The translations under genes were made by a program, and so were the position numbers. Of a stretch of 62,235 bases of DNA, positions 8,719 to 18,196 are shown piece after piece. The stretch is from CAZWCX01 sp964632945 (GTDB lineage: Bacteria > Planctomycetota > MHYJ01 > WSZJ01 > CAZWCX01). The notes under the pieces are model-generated. The model had not been told where the DNA came from and ran no database searches. It was given only the letters and a program-made list of their open reading frames with translations. The stretch spans positions 1-62,235 of the forward strand of contig CAZWCX010000032.1 in the NCBI GenBank assembly GCA_964632945.1, given 5' to 3'. Every line of letters starts with the position of its first letter. The stretch's first letter is position 1.

Positions 8719-8740
8719 ATGCCCACAAGGCATCTTTTTT
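8719..8740 (+). terminator. Orphan intrinsic terminator with T6 tract
   Basis: ATGCC (8719-8723) and GGCAT (8729-8733) form a 5-bp stem with a 5-nt loop, followed by C and six T residues (8735-8740). A T6 run is striking in DNA this GC-rich. No plus-strand gene ends upstream, so it may end a small RNA starting somewhere in 8550-8700. The stem is short, hence moderate confidence. Confidence 0.35.
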
Positions 8741-9166
8741 CTCCGGACCCCTCGGCGGTGTGGGTGTTCTCGTACCAAGAACGGAACAATCCACGGTTGC
8801 GCCCGCGCATGACTCTACACGCCCGGTCGGGGTTGCCCCAGGGCGCGGAGTCGCAATTCGGTCCTTCTCCCGGCCCCCCAACGACCTGTGACTCTTGGGT
8901 CGCCCTCCCCTTTTCCGGCCGCCGACCCGCGATGCCGGACCCGACCGCCGTTCGCGATGGAACGGCGTTTGCTCAACCACGTTCTTGTGCCGGCCAGGGG
9001 AGATCGTACCGCCGATCGCGAGCCGCGAGCCGAACAAGCGAATGGTCCATCGGGGGTCGCCCGGAGTCGGAATGGACGGCCGCGACGGGAGGCATGCGGC
9101 AGACCGGCGCCGGCGGAGACGGAAGCGGGCCCTCGCCCGCGCGCCCCCCAGTGGGAGGAATTCACC

Positions 9167-9736
9167 ATGCGCAAGATCTGGTTGATCATCGCGATTGCGA
9201 TGGCGCTGCTGTTCGCCTGGGCACGAACGTTGCACGGCGAAGAAGGGGCGCGCGTGCAGGGAGATCCGTCCTCGCTGAAACTCATGGACAACCTGACGTA
9301 TGCCGCGGAGATGGCGCGGGGGTGGGAGACGGACGCCATCCTGGTGGCCGCGGATGCCGACGAGGTCAAGGAGGACGGCACGGTCAACATCACCGACCCG
9401 ACGGTTCCGCAGGGCCGGATCGTCTACCGTTTCTTCTCACCGCGGAACTTCACCCTGACGTCCGATCCGGCTTCGGCCCACCGACAAGTGGTGCTGGAAC
9501 GAGGGGCGATCCGGCTGGAGGAGGACGATCGGACGATGGACATGGCGCCCCTCCCCTCCGACTTCAAGGACATGGATGAGGCGTGGCGCGCCGCGAAGGC
9601 GAAGGGGGCGCACGGCCGGGCGCAGATTCGTCTGCAACGTGAGCCGGCGACTCCGGATCACCCGTTTTGCTATCGCTTCCTTGCCGGCGCCGTCGCGCTG
9701 AAGATCGATGCACTTTCGGGCGAGGTGGTCGAGTAG
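9167..9736 (+). CDS. Small exported protein of unknown function
   Basis: 189 residues from ATG 9167, preceded by an SD (GGGAGG, 9153-9158). In-frame codons upstream to 8888 give only low-complexity Arg/Pro-rich translation, so the later start is chosen. Residues 1-23 ('MRKIWLIIAIAMALLFAW') are a signal peptide or membrane anchor. The remainder is acidic and soluble-looking, with 'GRIVYRFFSPRNFTLTSDP' and a C-terminal 'YRFLAGAVALKIDALSGEVV' that resembles a beta-rich domain. I do not recognise a family. It is followed by a strong inverted repeat, so it is probably monocistronic. Confidence 0.75.
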   Translation: MRKIWLIIAIAMALLFAWARTLHGEEGARVQGDPSSLKLMDNLTYAAEMARGWETDAILVAADADEVKEDGTVNITDPTVPQGRIVYRFFSPRNFTLTSDPASAHRQVVLERGAIRLEEDDRTMDMAPLPSDFKDMDEAWRAAKAKGAHGRAQIRLQREPATPDHPFCYRFLAGAVALKIDALSGEVVE

Positions 9737-10141
9737 GCACTCGACTCCTCGCAGGCGGGCCGCGCCTCTCGGGCAGGAGTGGCGCGGCCCCGTCATCTTC
9801 GCTTCCCGTCCCGGTCGACCGCTCCCCGCGGGGGCTCGCATTGCGCTTGACTTCCCCCGGATGGCTTGTGATGCTCATCAGGCGTGGACGCCGGCGCCGC
9901 GGGTGTTCCGGCGTGCGCGCGAACACGGGTGGGCGATCGCCGGGACGGGAATCCGGCCTGCGGAGGCGGCCTCCCGCCGGCCCCGCCCCGGGGTTCGGAG
10001 AGCGGCGCCGGGCGTACCGTCGCCGGCGGCCCCCCATGGCGGATTCTGAGCGCGTCCCTCCGCTCCTCGCCCCGAAGTCCGCCGCGGAGATCGTCCGCCC
10101 TCGGCCCGGGCGTGAGCGGGACATCCCCCTAGGATTCCGCG
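9737..10141. other. 405-bp gap upstream of kinase 1
   Basis: Beyond the inverted repeat at 9757-9790, the only signal I see is a weak promoter-like pair, TTGACT (9847-9852) and GATGCT (9870-9875) with 17-nt spacing, which would give a leader of about 260 nt for the kinase at 10142. Nothing coding is supported. Confidence 0.4.
9757..9790 (+). terminator. Inverted repeat after the 9167-9736 gene
   Basis: GGGCCGCGCC (9757-9766) and GGCGCGGCCC (9781-9790) form a perfect 10-bp stem with a 14-nt loop, beginning 20 nt after the stop. No T-tract follows, so this is a terminator-like hairpin rather than a canonical one. Confidence 0.45.
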
Positions 10142-13100
10142 GTGAGCGTCCATCGACCTGCGTCCGAATCCACCGATCGCGTGTTTGGATGGATCGCGGT
10201 CCAAAAGGGTTTTCTCTCCCCCGAACAGCTCGAGACGGCGCAGAGCACCCGACGGAAAGACGGGTATCCCTTTCCGCTGTCCGACTGGCTGGTCAGCGCG
10301 GGCTGGTTGTCCGAGACCCAGCGCGACGAGATCGAGCGGGTCGTGCGGCACGCCTCCTCCGACCAGACCGTGGTCGACGACGGCGCTCCGGCTCGTTCCC
10401 CAACGCCGCCCCCGCTCGCCATCACCGACTCCGGGCAGCCCCCCACGGCAATCGGCGCCGGGATCCACGCCGGACGGCTGGGCAAGTACGACCTCGTCGA
10501 GGAAATCGGACGCGGGGGGATGGGCGTCGTGTATCGCGCCGTGGACATGGAGCTCCGCCGGGAAGTCGCTTTGAAGACGGTCCTGCTCGGCGACAAGGTC
10601 CGCCCCGAGGCGATCGAGAGGCTCCTACGCGAGGCGCGCACGGCCGGAAGTCTGGCGCACCCGGGCATCGTTCCCATTCACGACATGGGCGTGATCGACG
10701 GGGTCCCCTACTTCGCCATGTCGTTTTTGCGCGGGCGCACCCTGGAGCGCGTCCTGAAGGAGGGCACGCTCCCGGGATTGCGCGAGCGCGCCAAGCTGAT
10801 CGCCGAAGTCGCACAGGCGGTCGGTCACGCCCACCGGAACAAGGTGATCCACCGGGATCTGAAGCCGTCGAACATCTATCTCGACGAGGCCGGGCGCACC
10901 CACGTGATGGACTTCGGGCTCGCAAAGAATCTGGACGAAGGCGTCCGGATCACCGCCACCGGGCAGATGATCGGCACCCCCCAGTACATGCCGCCGGAGC
11001 AGATCGACGGAGACGCGCGGCGCATCGGTCCGGCGAGCGACGTCTATTCGCTCGGGGCGGTCCTCTACGAGGCCCTGACGGGACGACCGCCGTTTCAGGG
11101 CTCAACGGTCGCCGAGATCGTGGGGAAGTCCCTGCAGAGCGACCCGGAATCGCCGCGGTCGAAAGACCGCCGGATCCATGCCGACCTCGAGACGATCTGC
11201 CTGAAGGCGCTGGAGAAAGACTCCACGCGCCGGTACGCGGATGCGAACGAATTCGCGGCGGACCTCGAACGCTATCTGAACGGCGAGGCGATCGAAGCGC
11301 GTCCGATCACGATGTGGATGCGGATCTGCCGGCGACTCGCGCGGCAGAAGCTCCTCACCGGGCTCGTCTGCGTCGCGGTGCTGGTCGGGGCCTGGGCTGG
11401 CGGGGTCGCCATCGAGCGCGGCGAACTCCACCGGAAGGTCCGCGAGGATCTGCGCGGCCGGGCCGGCCTCTACCTGGAGACGACGCTCACGCTCCGCCGC
11501 GAGGGACTTTCGTTGCGGCGCGCCGGAGAATCGTATCTGAAGCGACTCGAGGAGGCGGTGGACGAAGCCAATCGGATCGACCCCGGCCACGCGGAGCCCC
11601 CCTACCACCTCGGCCGCTTTCATCGCGCGCTGCTGCGTTTCGACGACGCGCTCGAGGCGCAGGACACGGCGCTGGCCGCGGATCCGGAGTTCGGCCCCAG
11701 CCTCTACGAACGCGCGGTCCTGATCGCCCGGGAACACGGGCGACGGCTCGAGGTGGTGCGGGACAAGGCACTGCAGCAGATCGGCGCGCGTGTGGCCGCG
11801 GGCGGGATCGCCCCGGGCGAGCGCATCGAGGTTCCCACCGACGAGGAATTGGAGCGTGAGGATGCCGAGGCGCGGCGCCTGCGGGCCCGATTGCTGGCCG
11901 ACCTGGCCGCTCTCGAACGCGTCTCGCGATCCGCCCGGGGATTCCGCCGCGGCGCGTCGCAAGGCCTTCTGGCGGAAGCGGCGCTGGCGTGCGCGCAGGG
12001 TCTCGCCCTTTCCTACGGCGGGGCGCCGGGGGAGCGTGACCGCGCGCGGGACCTGTTGGAGGGCGCACTGGGGAGGGACCCGCTCCTCGAGGAGGCCTAC
12101 GAGGGGCTGGCCCGGATCGAGAGCGCCGCCGGCGCGTGGGAGAACGCCGCCGCCGCCTTCGAGCGGGGGCTCCGGGTCGACAAGGGATATCTCCCGTTCT
12201 GGATCGGCCGAGCGAAGGCCCGCGTCGCGGGGGGGGCCCTGGCCATGCAGCGGGGCGAAGATCCCCGCACCCTCTTCTCCGGCGCGATGGCCGACTACGC
12301 CCGCGCGCTCGAACTCGATCCCGGTTCCGTCGAAGCGTTGGTCGGACGCGGAAACGTCGGACTGAACTGGGGCCTCTACAAGGGCGGTCGCGGCGAAGAT
12401 CCCGGCCCCATGTGCGCCGGCGCGGTGGCGGACTTCGGCCGCGCCCTCGAAATCGCGCCCGGACAGGTGAATGCCTGGGCGGGTCGCGGACTGACCCACG
12501 CCAACTGGGGCTGGTTCGGAGCGAATCTCGGCCTGGATCCCGTGGCGCACTACCGCTCGTCGGAGGCCGACTTCGGCAAGGCGATCCAGCACGACCCGGA
12601 GCAGGCGCAGGCCTGGACCTGGCGGGGCGTGGTCAGGAACAATTGGGGACTCTGGCAAATGGCCCATGGCGAGGATCCGGGCGCGACCTTGCAGGGGGCG
12701 ATTGCCGATTTCTCCCGCTCGCTGGAACTCAATCCGGCCTGGTTCGAGACCTGGAAGCGCCGCGGGCTGGCACACTGCAATGCCGGATATGACAAATCGT
12801 TGCGCGGGATCAGCCCGGAGGAGGACTATCGCCTCGGGGTGGCCGATCTGGACAACGCGATCCGTCTGAACGGCGCCGATCCCGACTCCCGTCATTGGCG
12901 CGGCTTCGTGCGCATGAATTGGGGACAGTGGCTCGTCCGAACCGGACGCGATCCCCGGGAGCCGTTGATCGCCGCAGAGCAGGACTTCAACGAAGCCATC
13001 GCGCAGAACGGGTCCATGGCCGAGGCATGGATGCAGCGAGGTGCGACGCGCGAGTGCCTCGCCCTCTACGGACACCAGCAGGGCCACGACACGGACGAGG

Positions 13101-13600
13101 TCTTCCGGGCCGCCGTCGCGGACCTGGACCGCGCGCTGGAACTCAACCCGACGTTGGCCCGCGCGCTGCACCGCCGGGCGATCGCCAAACGGAATTGGGC
13201 GCCCCAACGCATGGCCCGGGGCACCCCCCCACAGACCCTGTTCGAGGAGGTCCAGGCCGATCTCGACCGCGCCATCGAGGTGAATGCCCAAGGGTACGAG
13301 TCCTGGAGCGCGCGGGGGAGCCTCCGCCTGTTGTTCGCGACCCATCTGCTTTCTCGGGGCGGCAATCCCGGTCCCCTGCTCGCGCAGGCGATCTCGGATT
13401 TGACGCGCGCGCTGGAATTGAATGGGCGGGACCCTGCCGTACTCGTGTCGCGGGCACGCGCATGCCTCGCCGCCGGCGAGTTCGCCCGATCCGCCGCCGA
13501 CTTCGAGCGCGCGGTCCGGCTCGATCCCGCCCTCGAGCCGATCGTCCGCAACGAGTGGGAATCGGCGCGGACCCGGGCCAAAGCGGAAGAAGAACGTTGA
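10142..13600 (+). CDS. Membrane Ser/Thr protein kinase with 46-residue TPR-like repeats (kinase 1)
   Basis: 1152 residues from a GTG start with AGGA upstream. Residues ~15-70 form a helical module typical of planctomycete kinases ('QKGFLSPEQLE', 'LSDWLVSAGWLSE'). Kinase domain ~115-380: P-loop 'GRGGMGVV', Lys145 in 'VALK', catalytic 'HRDLKPSN' (Asp239), DFG at 257-259, 'GTPQYMPPEQ' activation segment. All catalytic residues are present. One membrane helix at ~400-420 follows. Residues ~440-670 hold ordinary TPR-like helices; then nine consecutive 46-residue TPR-like repeats (12158-13399) and a final normal TPR. The kinase is probably cytoplasmic with an exported repeat domain. The substrate is unknown. 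It lacks the C-terminal tail seen in its two paralogues. Confidence 0.92.
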   Translation: MSVHRPASESTDRVFGWIAVQKGFLSPEQLETAQSTRRKDGYPFPLSDWLVSAGWLSETQRDEIERVVRHASSDQTVVDDGAPARSPTPPPLAITDSGQPPTAIGAGIHAGRLGKYDLVEEIGRGGMGVVYRAVDMELRREVALKTVLLGDKVRPEAIERLLREARTAGSLAHPGIVPIHDMGVIDGVPYFAMSFLRGRTLERVLKEGTLPGLRERAKLIAEVAQAVGHAHRNKVIHRDLKPSNIYLDEAGRTHVMDFGLAKNLDEGVRITATGQMIGTPQYMPPEQIDGDARRIGPASDVYSLGAVLYEALTGRPPFQGSTVAEIVGKSLQSDPESPRSKDRRIHADLETICLKALEKDSTRRYADANEFAADLERYLNGEAIEARPITMWMRICRRLARQKLLTGLVCVAVLVGAWAGGVAIERGELHRKVREDLRGRAGLYLETTLTLRREGLSLRRAGESYLKRLEEAVDEANRIDPGHAEPPYHLGRFHRALLRFDDALEAQDTALAADPEFGPSLYERAVLIAREHGRRLEVVRDKALQQIGARVAAGGIAPGERIEVPTDEELEREDAEARRLRARLLADLAALERVSRSARGFRRGASQGLLAEAALACAQGLALSYGGAPGERDRARDLLEGALGRDPLLEEAYEGLARIESAAGAWENAAAAFERGLRVDKGYLPFWIGRAKARVAGGALAMQRGEDPRTLFSGAMADYARALELDPGSVEALVGRGNVGLNWGLYKGGRGEDPGPMCAGAVADFGRALEIAPGQVNAWAGRGLTHANWGWFGANLGLDPVAHYRSSEADFGKAIQHDPEQAQAWTWRGVVRNNWGLWQMAHGEDPGATLQGAIADFSRSLELNPAWFETWKRRGLAHCNAGYDKSLRGISPEEDYRLGVADLDNAIRLNGADPDSRHWRGFVRMNWGQWLVRTGRDPREPLIAAEQDFNEAIAQNGSMAEAWMQRGATRECLALYGHQQGHDTDEVFRAAVADLDRALELNPTLARALHRRAIAKRNWAPQRMARGTPPQTLFEEVQADLDRAIEVNAQGYESWSARGSLRLLFATHLLSRGGNPGPLLAQAISDLTRALELNGRDPAVLVSRARACLAAGEFARSAADFERAVRLDPALEPIVRNEWESARTRAKAEEER
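12158..13399 (+). repeat. Nine tandem 46-residue TPR-like repeats in kinase 1
   Basis: Nine consecutive units of exactly 138 bases, with no indel by manual count. Consensus positions within the 46 residues: aromatic/Leu 1, Ala/Ser/Gly 4, Pro 9, Trp 15, Arg 18, Gly 19, Asn-Trp-Gly 24-26, Gly 33, Asp-Pro 35-36, Phe 40, Ala 43, Asp 46. This equals a 34-residue TPR with 12 extra residues between its two helices. The DNA is not repetitive, so the units are old. Confidence 0.85.
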
Positions 13601-14002
13601 ATTGGCCGAGGCTCCGACCGTCTGGATGCCGCCCCACAAACCACGGAAGGGAAAGTCAGGACCTGCCTCGCGGATCCGAGCCGACCATTCGACCGTGGCC
13701 CCTCGACCCTGGGAGCGAAAGGGACCGAATCCGACGACGGCCCGGCGTTCATCGTCCAGGACGGATCGCACGTCTCCGCGCGCGGGCCGGGAGACGCACA
13801 CCGCTTCGCGCGTGCCTTGCGCGCGCAATGGACCGCACACAGGCCCACTCGGCACGGACCGTCGTGACGGTCGGGCCTGCGCGAAGTATCGCCCCTTCCT
13901 TCCCTTGCGTCCGCCCCCTGCCTTGACGCTCCACGGTCGGGCGTGATACCCTGCCCACTCCGGCCGGGCGCGATTTCGCCCTCTTCCGCACGGTGACGCT
14001 GC
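13601..14002. other. 402-bp gap between kinases 1 and 2
   Basis: No coding sequence supported. It contains a 7-bp hairpin (CGTCTCC 13771-13777 / GGAGACG 13790-13796, 12-nt loop) that may terminate kinase 1 transcription, and the promoter at 13923-13950. Confidence 0.5.
13923..13950 (+). promoter_or_regulatory. Sigma70-like promoter of the kinase 2-kinase 3 operon
   Basis: TTGACG (13923-13928), 16-nt spacer, GATACC (13945-13950). The predicted transcript would have a leader of about 45 nt before ATG 14003. No strong SD is visible before this ATG. Confidence 0.45.
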
Positions 14003-17000
14003 ATGCACGAATCGGTGGACCGATCCTTCTCGTTGGCCGCCGCGTGGGCGCGGGTCCTCACTCCGATCCGGATCGAAGAGGCCATCCGCGACCGGCGCGA
14101 ACGCGGACAGGAACAGATCCCGCTCTCCGATTGGCTGGTGAACGCAGGCGTCCTCACCCGCTTCCAGGTCGAGGAGATCCAGCGGGCGCAGGAGGCGATG
14201 GCGGCGGCCGGAGTCCCGCTCGAGACGCCTGCACTGCCCACTCCCCCGCCCTCCCGTCTGCTGCAAGAGACCCTTGCCGGCGAGCCAACCCGGTCGGGCC
14301 CGACCGACTCGCAGCATGCCATCACCCGACCGGCCGGGCGGGGCAAGTCGGCGCCGAACATCGGCCGCCTCGGCCGTTACGACCTGCTGGAGGAACTGGG
14401 TCGTGGCGGCATGGGGGTCGTCTACCGGGCCCTCGACAGCGAACTCCGGCGCGTGGTTGCGCTGAAGACCTTGCTGCTCGGCGACCAGCGAAACCCGGAA
14501 ATGATCGAGCGCCTGTTGCGCGAGGCCCGGACGGCGGCCACGCTCCATCACCCCGGCATCGTGCCCATCCACGACATGGGCGTGATCGACGGCGTGCCGT
14601 ACTTCGCCATGACGTTCCTCTCCGGGCGAACGCTCGACCGCGCGTTGCACGACGGCAGCCTCCCGGAAATCCGCGAACGCGCCGCCGTGCTGGCGCAGGT
14701 CGCCCAGGCGGTGGCCCATGCGCACGAACACCAGGTCATCCATCGCGACCTCAAGCCGGCGAACATCCTCCTCGACGAGAACGGCGGCGCGCACGTGATG
14801 GACTTCGGGCTCGCGCGGCGGATGGACGACGGCGTCCGCATCACGGCCACCGGGCAGATGATCGGCACGCCCCAATACATGCCTCCCGAGCAGATCGACG
14901 GGGAACGCGAGCGGATCGGTCCGGCCAGCGACGTCTATTCGCTCGGCGCCGTCCTGTACGAGGCCCTCACCGGACGCCCCCCGTTCCAGGGCGACACCAT
15001 GGCCGAGATCGTGGGGCGGGCCCTCTCGCGCGATCCCACGCCCCCGCGCGTCCTGGACAAGCGGATCCACGCCGACCTGGAGACGATCTGTCTCAAGGCG
15101 CTGGAGAAAGACCCGCACCGTCGCTACCCCAGCGCGCGACCGCTGGCGCAGGATCTCGAGCGATTCCTCCACGGCGAACCGATCGAAGCCCGCCCGGCCA
15201 CGTGGCGAACGCGGATCGTCCGGCGCGTCCAGCGGCAGAAGCTCCTCGCCGCCGTGGCGGCGCTGGCCTTCCTCGCGGCAGCCGGCGGCAGCCTCGCCCT
15301 CTGGGGCCAGGTCCGATTGCAGTCGCGGGTCCGGGCCGCTCTCCGGGAGCAGGCCTCCCTTTTCCTGGATGCAACCCTGACGATGCGTCGCAGCGGCGTG
15401 CCGATCGACAAAGCCCGGAAAGAGTTCCTCCCCCGACTCGAGGCCCTCGTCACCGAAGCCGTCCGCGTCGATCCCCGTCGCGCGGAACCGCTCTATCACC
15501 TCGGACGGATGCACCGCGCCCTGCTGCGCTTCGACGCCGCCTTCGATGCGCAGGGCCACGCGCTCGCGACGGACCCGGATTTCGCCCCCAGCCGGTACGA
15601 ACGCGCGGTCCTGTGCGCCCGCCTGCATGCGGAGCGCATGGATCGACTGCGCGAACGCGCCTCGCGCGAACTCGGCGAGCGGCTGTCGCGGGAGGGCCGA
15701 CTCGTTCCCTCCGCCGGCGGCGAGCTGCCGATTCCCGCCGACGAGGAACTCGAACGCGCCGATCCGGAAGCCAGCCGGCTGCGGCAGGTTCTGCTCGCCG
15801 ACCTGGCCGCCCTCGCGCGCCGCTCTCCCGAAGCCGCATCCCCGGACGATGGCGCGGGCGCCCTCTCCAGCGCCCGCCTGGCCTGCGCACGCGGCCTCGC
15901 CCGCTCCTACGAAACCGCGTCCGGTGCATCGACCGAGGAGTCCCGCTCCCTGCTCCTGCACGCACTCGAAATCGATCCCACCCTGGAGGAAGCCTACGAA
16001 GCCCTGGCCCGGATCGAACGGAAAGAAGGAAACTGGGACCAGGCCACGGCCCACTACGATCGCGGCATCGAGGCGGACCGAGGCTACGTCCCCTTCTGGA
16101 CCGGGCGTGGGGAGCTCCGACTGCTTCATGCCCACTTCCGCACCTCCCGGGGCCAATCCGCGGGCGATCTCCACGAAAGCGCGACGAAGGATTTCACCCG
16201 CGCCCTGGAACTGGACGCCGACGATCTCGGCACGCTCGTCCACCTTGGGACCGCCGAGGGAGACCGTGCGCTCGACCATCTGGGACGGGGAAAGGACCCG
16301 GAACCTCACTTCCGCGCCGCCCTGGCTCACCTCGACGGGGCCCTCGACCGGGATCCCGGCTTCGCGGACGCCCGCCACCATCGGGCGGGGATCCGCACCA
16401 ACTTCGCGCGCTGGCTCATGGACGTCGGGAGAGACCCCGAACCGGAGTTCCGCCTCGCCGCGGAGGATTTCGAAGCGGCCCTCCGGGCTTCCCCCGACCG
16501 CGTCGAAACCTGGTTGTGGCGCGGGACCTTGCATACCGCATGGGGAATCACGCACGAATCCTCCGGCCGGGATCCCGAGCCCTCCTTCCGCATGGCGGAG
16601 ACGTACTTCACCAAGGCGATCGAACTCGACCCCAATTCCGGATTCGCCTGGACCTCCCGCGGCGGCGTGCGCGCGAATCTGGCCAAGTACGCGTTCAGCC
16701 GCGGCGGGGATCCGGAGCCGGTCTTCCGCGATGCGGAGGCGGACTTCAACCGTGCGCTCGACTTGCTCCCGAACCTGGCCGACGTGTACGAATCGCTCGG
16801 TCTCCTCTACACCACGTGGGGGACGTACGAACGCCAGCGCGGGGGGCCCGCCGACGCCCGATTCGAGGCGGGCATCGCTCAGCTCGGCCGGGCCCTCGAC
16901 AGGAATTCGGCGAGCGCGCCCACGTGGTACCGGCGCGCCGGGGCGTACATGAACTGGGGCATCGTGCGAATGGAGCGCGGCCAGGACCCCACGGCGATGT

Positions 17001-18196
17001 TTCAGAAGGCGGAACGCGACTTCGACCGCTCCCTCGAAGTCAACCCCGCCTATGTCGAGTCCTGGATGTGGCGCGGCGGTCTGCGCTCGAATTGGGGCGC
17101 GTGGCTGATGCGGACGGACGGCGACCCCGAACCCCTCTTCTCCGGGGCATCGGCCGACTATGCGCGGGCCGTCGAGCTCAACCCGCGGTCCGGCGAACTC
17201 CGGCGACTGCGCTCCGGAGTGCTCGTGAACCTGGGCGTTCATCGGATGGGCCGCGGGGAAGATCCCACCGCCGTTTTCGACCAGGCCGTTGCGGAACTCG
17301 CCGAAGCGATGAAACTCACCCCGGATTCGGCCGAAATCATGATGCAGCGCGGCATCGTTCGCATCAACCTCGCGCACTGGCGCCACCGGCGGGACGAGGA
17401 TCCGGAAGAGGCGTACCGCGGTGCCCACGAGGACTTCACCGCCGCCATTCGCATCAATCCGCGATCGCCGGAGGGCTGGGTCAATCGCGCCGAGACGGTC
17501 ATGGGGTGGGCCGATTGGCGCAGCGACCGGAACTTATCGATCCAGGAACAAGTGGCCGAAGCAGTCAGCGACCTGACCGAAGCCCTGAAGCTCCACCCCG
17601 AACATGGTGAGGCGCTGGTGAAACGGGGCATCCTCCATCATGCGATGCGGCGCTGGCCCGAGGCGATCCGGGACTTCGAGGCGGCCTTGCGGGCCCAGCC
17701 CCACCTTGCGGAGGAAGTGACCCCGCGCCTGGAGGAAGCCCGCGCCCGCCAGCGGTTGCGGGAGGCCGCGGCCCCCGCCCTCGAGCTCTTCGAGGCGTCG
17801 GACGCATCGGTGAAGCAGGGACGGTACACGGATGCCCGCCGACAGATTGAGGAAGGTCTGCGTCTCGCGGAAGCGCTTCGCGGCCGTCTGACCGACGAGG
17901 ACTGGAAGCGGGCGGTGCCGCCGCGAACCCTCCGCCATGTCCGCTACAATCTCGCCTGCGCCCTCTCGCTCGCGAGCGCCGGCAGGGATGGCCCCGGCGC
18001 CCCGACCCGCGCGATCGCCGAGGACGAGGCGGAGGCGCTCCGCGACGCCGCTTTTGCGACCCTGATGTCCATCGCGGAGCCGGGATACCCGGAACGGGCG
18101 CAGGTCGACGAGGACGACGATTTCGCCCCGCTCCGGCGGGACCGGCGCTGGTCGGAATTCCTGACTCGGATCGATCCCGGGGAGTCCCGGCGATGA
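14003..18196 (+). CDS. Membrane Ser/Thr protein kinase with 46-residue TPR-like repeats (kinase 2)
   Basis: 1397 residues, paralogous to kinase 1 along its whole length. N-terminal helical module ~10-70 ('LSDWLVNAGVLTRFQ'); kinase domain ~125-390 with P-loop 'GRGGMGVV', Lys155 in 'VALK', 'HRDLKPAN', 'MDFGLA' and 'GTPQYMPPEQ'; a membrane helix near residues 410-430 ('LLAAVAALAFLAAAGGS'). Eleven 46-residue TPR-like repeats follow (16055-17572), then a normal TPR and a C-terminal tail of about 140 residues with 'RYNLACALSLAS' and a final 'LRRDRRWSEFL', an ending common to bacterial TPR kinases. All catalytic residues are intact. The stop overlaps the kinase 3 start (ATGA 18193-18196), so the two are coupled. 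Confidence 0.93.
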   Translation: MHESVDRSFSLAAAWARVLTPIRIEEAIRDRRERGQEQIPLSDWLVNAGVLTRFQVEEIQRAQEAMAAAGVPLETPALPTPPPSRLLQETLAGEPTRSGPTDSQHAITRPAGRGKSAPNIGRLGRYDLLEELGRGGMGVVYRALDSELRRVVALKTLLLGDQRNPEMIERLLREARTAATLHHPGIVPIHDMGVIDGVPYFAMTFLSGRTLDRALHDGSLPEIRERAAVLAQVAQAVAHAHEHQVIHRDLKPANILLDENGGAHVMDFGLARRMDDGVRITATGQMIGTPQYMPPEQIDGERERIGPASDVYSLGAVLYEALTGRPPFQGDTMAEIVGRALSRDPTPPRVLDKRIHADLETICLKALEKDPHRRYPSARPLAQDLERFLHGEPIEARPATWRTRIVRRVQRQKLLAAVAALAFLAAAGGSLALWGQVRLQSRVRAALREQASLFLDATLTMRRSGVPIDKARKEFLPRLEALVTEAVRVDPRRAEPLYHLGRMHRALLRFDAAFDAQGHALATDPDFAPSRYERAVLCARLHAERMDRLRERASRELGERLSREGRLVPSAGGELPIPADEELERADPEASRLRQVLLADLAALARRSPEAASPDDGAGALSSARLACARGLARSYETASGASTEESRSLLLHALEIDPTLEEAYEALARIERKEGNWDQATAHYDRGIEADRGYVPFWTGRGELRLLHAHFRTSRGQSAGDLHESATKDFTRALELDADDLGTLVHLGTAEGDRALDHLGRGKDPEPHFRAALAHLDGALDRDPGFADARHHRAGIRTNFARWLMDVGRDPEPEFRLAAEDFEAALRASPDRVETWLWRGTLHTAWGITHESSGRDPEPSFRMAETYFTKAIELDPNSGFAWTSRGGVRANLAKYAFSRGGDPEPVFRDAEADFNRALDLLPNLADVYESLGLLYTTWGTYERQRGGPADARFEAGIAQLGRALDRNSASAPTWYRRAGAYMNWGIVRMERGQDPTAMFQKAERDFDRSLEVNPAYVESWMWRGGLRSNWGAWLMRTDGDPEPLFSGASADYARAVELNPRSGELRRLRSGVLVNLGVHRMGRGEDPTAVFDQAVAELAEAMKLTPDSAEIMMQRGIVRINLAHWRHRRDEDPEEAYRGAHEDFTAAIRINPRSPEGWVNRAETVMGWADWRSDRNLSIQEQVAEAVSDLTEALKLHPEHGEALVKRGILHHAMRRWPEAIRDFEAALRAQPHLAEEVTPRLEEARARQRLREAAAPALELFEASDASVKQGRYTDARRQIEEGLRLAEALRGRLTDEDWKRAVPPRTLRHVRYNLACALSLASAGRDGPGAPTRAIAEDEAEALRDAAFATLMSIAEPGYPERAQVDEDDDFAPLRRDRRWSEFLTRIDPGESRR
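16055..17572 (+). repeat. Eleven tandem 46-residue TPR-like repeats in kinase 2
   Basis: Eleven consecutive units of exactly 138 bases with the same positional consensus as in kinase 1 (Trp15, Arg18, Asn-Trp 24-25, Asp-Pro 35-36, Phe40, Asp46), although individual units diverge strongly in sequence. Confidence 0.85.

Larger units (their letters stand above)
8402..9166. other. 765-bp intergenic region between divergent genes
   Basis: No convincing coding sequence; the open frames here lack family resemblance and plausible starts. It holds the trxB promoter (8547-8576), several GC-rich hairpins between about 8629 and 8715, and a T-tract terminator-like element (8719-8740, plus strand) that no annotated gene explains. 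I could not pick a promoter for the gene at 9167. Confidence 0.6.

Noticed and set aside
8600..8740. 6S RNA or another known structured RNA before the T6 terminator
   Set aside because: I compared by eye with 6S, SRP and RNase P RNA landmarks and found no convincing match; only a generic small-RNA possibility remains.
11102..17428. A 2108-residue open frame on the minus strand across kinases 1 and 2
   Set aside because: It is the shadow of conserved kinase/TPR genes; high GC removes stop codons from the antisense frame. Its translation is Gly/Arg/Val-rich with no domain.
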